Shown piece by piece: positions 1 through 8,777 of a stretch of DNA of 64,000 nucleotides (the first letter of the stretch is position 1; each line of letters begins with the position of its first letter). The notes beneath the pieces were generated by a model that was given only the letters and a program-made list of their open reading frames with translations, was not told the origin of the DNA and ran no database searches. The position numbers and the translations under genes were made by a program. The stretch lies in assembly GCF_000218685.1 (NCBI RefSeq), contig NW_006763307.1:346507-410506 (forward strand), written 5' to 3'. The stretch comes from Serpula lacrymans var. lacrymans S7.9. Lineage: Eukaryota; Basidiomycota; Agaricomycetes; Boletales; Serpulaceae.

Positions 1-71
1 AGGTGTAACGGGAAAAGTGTTTGAGAACCAAGACATAACGAAGATAGGAAAATAATAAAACGGTCCTTACA
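1..71 (-). repeat. LTR family 1, 3' fragment, abutting a full LTR
   Basis: These 71 bases are the reverse complement of the start of the LTR at 1722 and also match the last 70 bases of the LTR at 72-717. The fragment ends in CTTACA directly against the TGCACTTGC that opens the next LTR, with no base between them. It is cut by the window start, so the full copy may continue to the left. Confidence 0.75.
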
Positions 72-717
72 TGCACTTGCAGGGAGTAAGAGGTACAGTG
101 AGTCTTGAAGATCAACTGATGCTAGTTAATATAGCAAGTAGAGGATATTGGGAGTAGACTCAGAGGTTTCTGATGAGGAGTAAAGCAGGTAATTCAAGTA
201 ATAGAAAGCTAAAGAACTATACATGAGATGTGTAAGGCTTATATAGCTAACCGTCCGTCCCTCAGACCGAAAGAGGAATAAACAAAAAGTGGTCTGAGGA
301 ATATATTGACCAATAAGAAAAAGGAATAACTATCATACAACTTTGAATGATTAATCAGCAGGTGAGAGAGTTGTACTAATAATAGGTGTTGTCACGCATG
401 TTCCGGAACCGTATCCTCATGATGAGGTACGATCCTGACTAAAGCGTCTATTAGTATATCCAGGCACTGATGGGGCTTGGAGCTGGTTGGCGAGATGTCT
501 ACTACCAGTCCCTACCCATTGTGTTGGCTAGCTGGGAGTGATACCCAGTCTCTGATCTGTGATATAAAGTGGTAAAAATGGTTGAGAAAGCCTATGAGGG
601 CTATGAAAAGTAAAATAGCAAATGATACCTCCAGCCCTAGAGCCAGAGGTGTAATGGGAAAAGTGTTCGAGAACCAAGACATAGAGAAGATAAGAAAATA
701 ATAAAATGGTCCTTACA
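72..717 (-). repeat. LTR family 1, full length, minus orientation
   Basis: A 646-bp LTR that on the plus strand runs from TGCACTTGCAGGGAG to GGTCCTTACA. It is the inverted counterpart of the LTR at 1722-2371, with scattered substitutions, and starts and ends in TG and CA in both orientations, as LTRs do. No 5-bp target duplication is visible: the left side is another LTR end and the right side reads AAAAT. It forms one arm of an inverted pair around 718-1721. Confidence 0.8.
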
Positions 718-1098
718 AAAATCAACCCAGAGTCAGCTTTTGCAGCAGTAGATGTAAATTCATTGCACAGGAGAATGGGACACATTGGAATGGACCGCTT
801 GCAACAAATGGTTACAAAAGGACGGCTCCAGAACATAGACACCCTTACCGGAACCCCAGAGTTCTGTGAACCTTGTGCTTTAGAAAAGATGAAGAAATTA
901 CCTTTCAAGTCCACTGGAGGAAACCAAGCCAAGAACCCCATACAAATTGTGCACACAGATGTTGGAGGACCAATCAAACCAACCTCCAGGGAGGGTTTTT
1001 GGTACTGAATTATCATTGTAGATGATTTCTCAAAATTTCCATGGATATATTTCCTAAAACACAAAAGTGAAGCACTGGAACAATACAAAACAGTGTTC
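718..1098 (+). mobile_element. Copia-type pre-integrase and integrase fragment
   Basis: The plus frame from about 706 to 1008 encodes the GAG-pre-integrase zinc-binding region of a Ty1/copia polyprotein (HRRMGHIGMDRLQQMV, then CEPCALEKMKKLPF) followed by the first integrase residues (HTDVGGP). A stop at 1006-1008 follows; the next bases still translate as copia integrase (IIVDDFSKFPWIYF) in the same frame. The fragment is a dead remnant. Similarity switches abruptly to a gypsy-type integrase near 1095. The upstream part of the same copia element appears to lie on the minus strand at 2453-2840. Confidence 0.75.
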
Positions 1099-1721
1099 CA
1101 TCTGCAGACTGATGGACAAAAGGAGAGGCTCAATCAGAAATTGAAGCAATACCTCTGTATATTTATTAAATGACAGACAGACAGATTGGGCCAAGTGGAT
1201 AAAGATAGCCCAGTTCTCTTATATATTAAACAGAGACAGGAACATGAAAGGGTGCGTTCAAGGTAATGAGATCGTGCCTTCCCAGAATGGGTGTAGAGCC
1301 TGGTAAAAGCAAAAACAAGGCTGCAGGGAACATGGCTAAGGACATGAAGTCTGTCTTAGAAGAAATGTGCAAGGTGCTATTCAAAACTGCAGAGCAGATG
1401 AAAGACAGGGCAGAGCGTAGACATTCTAAGGCCCCTGATTACAAGGTCAGTGACTTGGTCTGGTTAGATACTGACCACTTAAAATTAAAAGATCAGCAGT
1501 CTAGAAAACTGACCGGAAAGTGAATTGGGCCTTACTGGATTAAGGAAGTCAAACCCAACACAGTGGAGCTGGAACTCCCAAAATGAATGAGCGTAGTACC
1601 CATGGTCAATATTAGCCATGTAAAACCCTATAAGGGCCACTGCCAGGACAGCGTGTAGACCAGCTTGGACCGGTTGTAGTCACCCAGGAAGGTGAAGAAG
1701 AGTTCAAAGTAGAACGGGTAG
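1099..1721 (+). mobile_element. Gypsy-type integrase C-terminus and partial chromodomain, broken
   Basis: Translated pieces read as the end of a Ty3/gypsy integrase: LQTDGQKERLNQKLKQYL in one frame, then DRQTDWAKWIKIAQFSY in another, then the C-terminal segment at 1266-1523 (APDYKVSDLVWLDTDHL, RKLTGK). After a TGA the reading resumes with IGPYWIKEVKPNTVELELP and finally VTQEGEEEFKVERVV, the start of a chromodomain. The chromodomain stops exactly where the LTR at 1722 begins. Several stops and frame changes show the piece is not functional. The LTR next to it may have inserted into the gypsy relic rather than being its own 3' LTR. Confidence 0.7.
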
Positions 1722-2371
1722 TGTAAGGACCGTTTTATTATTTTCCTATCTTCGTTATGTCTTGGTTCTCAAACACTTTTCCCGTTACACCTCTGGCTCT
1801 AGGGCTAGAGGTATCCTTTGCCATCTTACTTCTCATAGCCCTCACAGGCTTTCTTAACCATCGCTACCACTTTATATCACAGATCAGAGACTGGACATCG
1901 CTTCCAGCTAGCCAGCACACTGGGTAGGGACTGGTAGTAGGCATCTCGCCAACCAGCTCCAAGCCCCAGTAAAGCCTGGTAATACTAATAACGCCTTATC
2001 TGGAATCGTACCTCATTATGAGGATACGGTTCCTGACCACGCGTGACAATCTTCTATTATTAGTACAAGTCTCTCACCTGCTGATTAATCAAGTCAGAAG
2101 TCGTACGATAGTTACCTCCCCTTTTTCTTATTGGTTGATTAATCCCTCAGACCACTTTTCGTATATTCTCTTTTCGGTCTGAGGCACGGACAGTTCCCTA
2201 TATAAAGCCATACCTATTCATGTATAGCTCCTTAGCTTTCTATTACTGAATTTACCCGCTTTACTCCTCAACAAGAACCTTTGAAGCTTACCTCTCAAAG
2301 TCCTCTACTCGCTATATTTCTAGCGTCTGTCGACCTCAAAGCTCATTGGACCCTTACTCCCTGCAAGTGCA
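1722..2371 (+). repeat. LTR family 1, full length, plus orientation
   Basis: A 650-bp LTR from TGTAAGGACCG to CTGCAAGTGCA. It matches 72-717 in inverted orientation over its whole length. The flanking 5-mers (GGTAG left, GAAGG right) differ, so this copy is no longer in its original insertion context, which fits an inversion between the two LTRs. Confidence 0.8.
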
Positions 2372-2452
2372 GAAGGAGATAGGTTTAGTTTTTGTTATAG
2401 TTTATCGTTGCCTCACAGTGCAGTCAGAGACGGGTAGTGTTTTTGTTATAGT

Positions 2453-2840
2453 TTATTGTTGCCTCACAATTTTGGGTTTTGCTTGGATGTGATAAAGTCC
2501 TTGCTTGTGTAAGGCAGTGAGGATAAGTTCCTTCTTTTTCCAAACTTCACAAGCACTTGACCCTGCTGGAAAAAGTGTTGATAACCCCGTTTTAGACAAT
2601 TTGTAGCCAGAGATGAGTGCTAAAGTGAAGTTTGGCACAAGTAAGATATTTGACAGTGCAATATTGTAGTCCTTTTTGCCAACAGTTGCTTGTAGGATTA
2701 CTGTTCCAATGCCAATGGCATTTACAGAGGATTTAGAACATGGTATGTTCCTGGCTCAAACCAGGAGCGGTGAGGGACCATGTGAGATGTTGCTCCAGAG
2801 TCAATGATTGTTGGGTCCAGTGAGAACTGGACATGTGGAT
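2453..2840 (-). mobile_element. Copia-type protease and pre-integrase remnant
   Basis: On the minus strand the sequence encodes the aspartic protease motif DSGATSHMV (about 2800-2775) and then SVNAIGIGTVILQATVGKK and ILLVPNFTLALISGYKLSK, the linker before the pre-integrase domain in copia polyproteins. The frame breaks once between these parts. The reading ends at 2453 just before a short tandem duplication (GAGGCAAC-ATAAACTATAACAAAAA, copies near 2395 and 2440) and the LTR at 2371. In an intact copia element this would lead straight into the sequence now found in opposite orientation at 718. Confidence 0.75.
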
Positions 2841-3738
2841 GTATCGTGTGCTGTGGTCATGGTTCCAAGGTTGCTGTTTCAAATGAGAATTATTTCCTGT
2901 GTAGCTCTTGCGCCACCAGGGCTTATAACCTAACAAATCTAAGTGAAACTCAGCCACTGCCTAAGAGGCTATAGAAACAACTTTATTATTTACCTAAGTG
3001 AAATTACAGTAAATGTTAGTTTAAGGTGATCTCTAATAAATGTAATATAACATACCTCAGCTGCTGCCTGAGAGGCTATAGAAACAACTAAGGTATTCCT
3101 ATACTAAACCCCCTACTACTTATAGTTGGAGGTGCTACTCACTACAGTATAATGACTCCTAGGAGAACAATGGTGACTCCATGGAGAACAATGGCTGCTT
3201 TAGCAGAGACCGGGTTTATCCAGTTTTGTCACGTGGATGATGACATTTACGCCAATGTCTTTTCTGTTACACTGCCTGAACAACCCTCCGCTCAAAGCTG
3301 AGTCACCATCACGTATACCGGTTTTGACTCTGGTAGTGGAATCTGGATTTGCACGAAGGACTGTTGCCCAAATTGTACTCACATAACCAATGCACACCAC
3401 TATTTGCAAAAGCTTGTCACAATGGATCCGGATGCACGAGATAACCAAGCAGGGTAGACAAACTCAAGTGCTTTTTCAGGCATGTATTATCTCCATCCCT
3501 CAAGGATCAGTCTGATGTTATGATCACACTGTACCCTATATTCACTCTGCAAGGACTCAACCCCAAACAGCCGTATTGTACCTCCCCATCCAACCACCAG
3601 TGTGGGCCATGCTTGAAAACGTTGCAGGTGGCACCAACTCTACTTGAGTTAAATGAGACATCTGCTTGTATTTGTCAGGAAGCTAGACATTCATCTACCC
3701 AGCCCAAGGACCAACACCTGTGTATGATTTATATGTTA
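2841..3738. other. No gene recognised; short direct repeats
   Basis: Short ORFs of up to 82 codons occur on both strands, but none shows a motif I recognise. A direct repeat of about 30 bp (GAGGCTATAGAAACAAC core) occurs near 2968 and 3072. The stretch probably belongs to decayed mobile DNA, given both neighbours. Confidence 0.5.
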
Positions 3739-4326
3739 TGTGACAACACCAACAAGACACAGTCTTAGGGCACTGGAGCACAACAAAAACAACACTCAGA
3801 AGAAGAGGAAGAGGTGGGAGTGGTTACCCATTTGGTAGGACCAAGTTAGTTGTTGGTAGGCAACAGGAGGACTTGCTGAGTCCTTCCCCATGTATTGCTC
3901 CTGTATATATACTGTTATGCACGAAGTGCTTAACAAAGTCTGAGGGTTCGTCGAGGTTTGTAGAGAGACTTATCCGAAGACAAGTTCGAGAACGTAGTTC
4001 TGAGTGGAGGTTTTCCAACGGGAGTTGGTCTTCTTCTGAGTAGAAGTCTGATCTTAGGAGTCTAGCTTTGTAAGCATAAACTGTGTAGAATTGTATTGGA
4101 GAATACTACTGCTGTTACATGGTATTTATAATGGAAAGGAATCAGTGATAGGAGTTAGGTCCTATCTAGGGCAGGTCCGTCTGTTGAGGACTAAGTACTA
4201 TAATAGGTACTGTGAATGCAAGAGGAACGGAAGTGTACGTGAAGGAAATGAGTCATCAGTCCGATGGTATAACCGATGAGTAAAAAGAAATGAGTAGTCC
4301 TTAAATGTCCAATAGAGATTGTAACA
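3739..4326 (-). repeat. LTR family 2, minus copy, arm of a 588-bp inverted pair
   Basis: This 588-bp segment runs TGTGACAAC to TTGTAACA on the plus strand and is an almost exact reverse complement of 4442-5029. I saw only two mismatches (one at the outer end, one near 3970). The TG..CA ends, TATATATA box and 588-bp size fit an LTR. A related but divergent LTR lies at 62005-62382. Confidence 0.8.
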
Positions 4327-4441
4327 CATGATGAGCCTAGACACTGGTCAGGTGATGTGTCACATGATTGGTCATGTGACTATGAAAAGGTTGAAAATGT
4401 AAAGTAAAGTAAATGGTCACATGACTGGTCATGTAACTTGG
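4327..4441. repeat. Spacer between inverted LTRs, itself LTR-like
   Basis: The 115-bp spacer contains several copies of the palindromic word TCACATGA-TGGTCATGTGA and a stretch AAAATGTAAAGTAAAGTAAATGG. Read on the minus strand it is colinear with about 62070-62165 inside the related LTR at 62005, so the spacer is also LTR-derived rather than unique DNA. Confidence 0.65.
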
Positions 4442-5029
4442 TGTTACAATCTCTATTGGACATTTAAGGACTACTCATTTCTTTTTACTCATCGGTTATA
4501 CCATCGGACTGATGACTCATTTCCTTCACGTACACTTCCGTTCCTCTTGCATTCACAGTACCTATTATAGTACTTAGTCCTCAACAGACGGACCTGCCCT
4601 AGATAGGACCTAACTCCTATCACTGATTCCTTTCCATTATAAATACCATGTAACAGCAGTAGTATTCTCCAATACAATTCTACACAGTTTATGCTTACAA
4701 AGCTAGACTCCTAAGATCAGACTTCTACTCAGAAGAAGACCAACTCCCGTTGGAAAACCTCCACTCAGAACTACGTTCTCAAACTTGTCTTCGGATAAGT
4801 CTCTCTACAAACCTCGACGAACCCTCAGACTTTGTTAAGCACTTCGTGCATAACAGTATATATACAGGAGCAATACATGGGGAAGGACTCAGCAAGTCCT
4901 CCTGTTGCCTACCAACAACTAACTTGGTCCTACCAAATGGGTAACCACTCCCACCTCTTCCTCTTCTTCTGAGTGTTGTTTTTGTTGTGCTCCAGTGCCC
5001 TAAGACTGTGTCTTGTTGGCGTTGTCACA
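4442..5029 (+). repeat. LTR family 2, plus copy, arm of a 588-bp inverted pair
   Basis: Mirror image of 3739-4326, running TGTTACAATC to GTTGTCACA. It contains a TATATATAC box near 4860. The flanking 5-mers (CTTGG left, GGCAT right) do not match, and they do not match the outer flank of the other arm (TGTTA), so neither arm nor the pair shows a target duplication. Confidence 0.8.
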
Positions 5030-5730
5030 GGCATGGACAGCAAGTCATCCCTGATTGTCAGTTATGCAAGGATATGCAAAGGATGTTAGATGATGGCTCC
5101 ATCCCAACCAATACAGCAACCTAGGTGCAAGAAAATAGTGCAGAAAATCCTAGGCGTTTTGATACTCAATCGGAGACTACTCTTAGTTGTCTTGGATTTG
5201 TTTTACAGGTGCATGCAAAGCTTTTTTCATTGAAGCATCACTCGAGGAAGTTTTTATCAAGTTCTGCTCATCTATGGTAGTGGGACCATGGCTGCTTGTA
5301 TGTCAACCCTTTTTTCAAGTAAGCACATCTGTTTGTGCTCTTAGCCAGCAGCTAACTTTCATTTTATCAATCATCTAAGAAATCAATACTGAAGCATAAT
5401 AAGTAAATGAAGATGTGAAAAAGACTGTATCTACTAACCTCAGTTTTATGCAATACAAACTGAGGTGTAACTATTCTAGAAACAAGCATAAAAATGAGAA
5501 GAAAAAGTCCGAGTTTTTGAATCCCAATGGGGAAACAATTTCCCATAACTATAGGGTGAAAAGTCGGACTGTAAATGAATTATCTAGTACTTGAAATATT
5601 AGCATAGGCTCAAATAAATTGTTGAATCATGAAAATGATATATTGAGTATATAGAAATATGCCTACAAATCACACTGTTTGGGGCATTGTATATGGTTCT
5701 GGGATACTATATCCCTGCATACACCGTCGT
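5030..5730. other. No gene recognised
   Basis: AT-rich sequence between the inverted LTR pair and the transposon. One 63-codon ORF at 5187-5378 has no recognisable motif. Nothing else can be supported. Confidence 0.5.
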
Positions 5731-5732
5731 TA

Positions 5733-5768
5733 ACCGTCAGTTTGGATGGGGGGGGGCTATTTGGATGT
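5733..5768 (+). repeat. Left terminal inverted repeat of the pogo element
   Basis: Begins ACCGTCAGTTTGGATG, then nine G, then CTATTTGGATGT. It matches the reverse complement of 10987-11021 with two substitutions and one G fewer. Confidence 0.85.
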
Positions 5769-6056
5769 CACAAAGTAACATATTGTCACAGAGAGGTCAC
5801 AGAAGCCGTGTTAAAATCCCGCTCGGCACTATCAAGAGCAGAAAATTCGCCCAAGTCCCCAGCTTGATAGTAGTAGGAATTGTAGTAGAAAATTGTAGTA
5901 GAATATATCAACTTTTTATCACACAAAATTTAAGAAAAGCACATGTATTGATGGAGAACTATATACAAATTTATAACCACATGTAACCTTGAGGATCATT
6001 TGGACTGTAATAAATGGTACCGGGCTTGTCGTTTGGACCTGGCAAAGTGTAAGAAC

Positions 6057-6839
6057 TCAGGGGGGCACATGGGAGGACATGTATGAGGAGGAGTATTGCT
6101 GAGTAATTTGGGGGAGGAGCTGGGGGGTGTATGCATGCGGGTACACCACCGATTGTGCTGAGGGGAAAGCGGGAGAGTGGGGTGAAGGCAAAGAGATGGC
6201 AGAAGAAGAGCCAGACCCACTTGCAGAGGAAGACATGTTTGGGGCGCGATGGCCAAATAATCCAGCAAAGCGAGGCTGGCCTGCCAGCTCCCCATGCTCA
6301 TCCAGGTATGTCTTGATCCTAGTGAGGAGTTCCTTGACCGTCCCAGTGGTTGACAGTTGCAAGGCCCCAGCTACTGTGATGAGGTCGTCCTTGCGTTTGT
6401 AGGACGACAGGGGCTTCTCAAAATTCTTCGACACAGTGTCCTCGTGAATGTGCGCAGTACGGATGGCCTCATCCACGGCCTTCTGTGCATCCTTTGCTGC
6501 CCTCTCCTTTGCCTTCTCGCTGCGCTTGGCCTCTTCCTGATCAAAATGTGCCTTTAAAGCCGGGTGAGTAACAAACCAAGCCTTGATTTTTCCTGTCCCC
6601 CGCTGCTTTGTCTTAGTCACCACCCCCAGCTGCTTGCGTGTTTCCTCAACCACACGGGAGATGATAGTGCAATGGGTGTTAGCGGCGTTGTCATGCACCA
6701 AAGTTGATTGGTAGCATGGACAGGTGTCAATAACGAAGCGAATATTCAAAAAGACTCGCCTTTGCGCCACACAGGCACAGTGCCACATGGAATAGTAATT
6801 AATATTGCCCTTTTTGAACTTGTGGCTGATCAGCACCAC
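6057..6839 (-). CDS. SAP-domain-like protein inside the transposon
   Basis: A 260-codon open frame. The middle is charged and helical (about residues 85-125, rich in K, E, A, D: coiled coil-like). Around residues 145-185 comes a SAP-like helix-turn-helix (KRKDDLITVAGALQL, then TGTVKELLTRIKTYL), a motif that usually binds DNA or nuclear matrix. The tail is low-complexity Ser/Pro/Gln/Tyr. The first 60 or so residues look unlike the rest and may be intron; a plausible short first exon (ATGCCGAAACACGGA) lies near 6903 on the minus strand, so the true start is uncertain. It lies within the pogo element and is co-mobile with it. Whether it helps transposition or is passenger DNA is unknown. Confidence 0.5.
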   Translation of the reverse strand: MVLISHKFKKGNINYYSMWHCACVAQRRVFLNIRFVIDTCPCYQSTLVHDNAANTHCTIISRVVEETRKQLGVVTKTKQRGTGKIKAWFVTHPALKAHFDQEEAKRSEKAKERAAKDAQKAVDEAIRTAHIHEDTVSKNFEKPLSSYKRKDDLITVAGALQLSTTGTVKELLTRIKTYLDEHGELAGQPRFAGLFGHRAPNMSSSASGSGSSSAISLPSPHSPAFPSAQSVVYPHAYTPQLLPQITQQYSSSYMSSHVPP

Positions 6840-6999
6840 CTCTATTAGGCAATCCAGTCACGCTCACCTTTGCTTTTCCATCCGGTACTTTCCGTGTTTC
6901 GGCATTTCGGCAAATTTTCGCGTCGCCACTGGCTACACATTGCATTGCGCCCTCGCTTTTGTCGTTTCCCTTACTCCCCTTCCTTTGCCTAGCCCCACC

Positions 7000-7542
7000 A
7001 TGGGCCCCTTCCTCTCCTTTTTATTCTCACCTGACAGTCGTTTCTGGGTCCCCATTCTAATCCACTTGTTTGTCACCTCCACCCTCCTCCTCCTCATCTT
7101 ATTTGCCACCCCACCATTTCTGATGTCACCACTTCCTATCCGCTTCCGTCGCCAATCCATTGACTACCACGTGCCACTGCTGATATCAGCAAAGCCCCAG
7201 CGGCCAGTCCAAATAGGGCAACAGGTCCATCTTCATGACGTCGATCTGCCATCATATACTATCAAAACATCGGTCGCTCGTCTTGCCTGGTTGGAGCGTG
7301 GGTGGGTAGTTTTTGAGCTGGAGAAGGTTCATCCCCTTGCGTCGCCCATGTTCATTGCTGTCCCATTCACTTGGGTACACTTATCATTTGTCCATCGTCT
7401 TCGCTACAGCTACACCTACCACACGCTGCCTGGGACTCACTTGTTCCAAATTGGAACTACTCCTCTCCCTCCCTCGTTTGATCAGGTGGTCCAACACAAC
7501 CAGTCCATTGGTAAGGCCATGGAACTATCAGATTTGGACTAG
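7000..7542 (+). CDS. Unrecognised ORF inside the transposon
   Basis: From the ATG at 7000 the frame gives 180 residues. The N-terminal part has a strongly hydrophobic stretch (VTSTLLLLILFATPPF) that could be one membrane helix. The rest is globular-looking with several Trp, His and Tyr residues and ends in Ser-Asp-Leu-Asp. The frame is open further upstream to 6805, but that part overlaps the SAP-like ORF on the other strand, so I prefer the later start. The final 77 bases lie in the first copy of a perfect 83-bp tandem duplication (7466-7631). An AATAAA signal lies at 7740. I do not recognise the family. Confidence 0.4.
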   Translation: MGPFLSFLFSPDSRFWVPILIHLFVTSTLLLLILFATPPFLMSPLPIRFRRQSIDYHVPLLISAKPQRPVQIGQQVHLHDVDLPSYTIKTSVARLAWLERGWVVFELEKVHPLASPMFIAVPFTWVHLSFVHRLRYSYTYHTLPGTHLFQIGTTPLPPSFDQVVQHNQSIGKAMELSDLD

Positions 7543-7631
7543 GTGGTGTCCCTCCCTCGTTTGATCAGGTGGTCCAACACAACCAGTCCATTGGTAAGGC
7601 CATGGAACTATCAGATTTGGACTAGGTGGTG
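7466..7631. repeat. Perfect 83-bp tandem duplication
   Basis: The unit TCCCTCCCTCGTTTGATCAG... occurs at 7466-7548 and again at 7549-7631 without a single difference that I can see. It spans the stop codon of the ORF ending at 7542, so the duplication is recent and does not lengthen the reading frame. Confidence 0.85.
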
Positions 7632-8562
7632 GACCGGTGGCTCCAGTTTCTCTTTTATCACACATTCATTTACAGTGCGATTATTTTTGATTTTTGAATC
7701 ATTTTTATGGACACATATTTTTTTAGAATGCCTGACTGACAATAAAGGAACTGTGTTGATACTGATAGTGTTTTGCCTTGCCCTTTTTTTACTGCATCTT
7801 CCCATGACATCATGATCTTCCTGCTCTCTTTTTGCTATTGGACTTTACTTTATGGCTGTACAAACCTGTGACATTACTCACAGCATTTATTGTTCTATCC
7901 CTTTCTTTTCTTTTTTTGACAATCTTATCCTGTACTACCTACGCAGGATTTGTCAGTGTACATTCCTTCCTTCATGTTCTTTCTCATTCTTTTTGCACAG
8001 CTATACTGTGCATAGCCTACTTCTCTTTTACTATATAAACCCCTGTATTTTACCTTGTAAAAAAAAGAACAAGTAATCCAATCCAGACTTCTTCTCTACT
8101 CTCAAGTTCACTACTCTGCTACTTGTGATCCAGTGTGGTCACAACACTTACCACTTCTACCACTGTTAACTGCTGTCATTGTCACTCGTCACTTTTGAAA
8201 GTGATTGTCATCCCCTTCGATTAGAGTCCTTCTGAGCACTACAGTTTGTGCGTCAGGAGCCTGCTATCACTGGGAACCTCGTCACCTCGTCATCCTCGTT
8301 GTTCTCAAACCTACCTTGTGCTACAATTAGCAAGGTAGTGCTCGTCTATACTCGCCACAAAGCCCCTATCTTTCTATAAATTCAACTATCCCTCCTCCTC
8401 AAAACCCACACTCATACACCTCTGGGTTTTACTTTGAAGGATTTTTATACGTACCACCCCACGAACAACCAGACCACTCCACTGTTCTAGGAGGCAAAGC
8501 CCATAAACAAGTTCCGTGGAATCTGGGAGGATTGTGTGTTAGTTTGTTTTGTGTGTGGTTTT
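7632..8562. other. Transposon interior, no gene assigned
   Basis: Pyrimidine-rich on the plus strand, with a TATATAAA box at about 8032. The plus frame near 8400-8530 translates without stops into a composition that looks like real protein (GFYFEGFLYVPPHEQPDHS, VLGGKAHKQVPWNLGG), but I found no start, splice partners or family for it. Confidence 0.4.
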
Positions 8563-8777
8563 CTAACTGCAGTTCTCATCATCGACAGCGTCCCTTTCTG
8601 CCTGCACCCGACCTAAATCCTCCTCTAGCTTCTGGCATGTAGCCAGAAGCTGTGCTTGGTCTTGCTCAATAAGATTGAGCTGCGTTCGGGTTGAAACAAG
8701 CTCAGTGAGAAGCTCTGGGTGAGTTCTTCTTTGATCTTTTTCAATGCTGACTGTTTGCCGATCCATAAGCACCATGT

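Noticed and set aside
3739..5029. Single foldback transposon with its own target duplication
   Set aside because: Outer flanks (TGTTA and GGCAT) do not match, and each arm has TG..CA ends like an LTR, so an inverted LTR pair explains it better.
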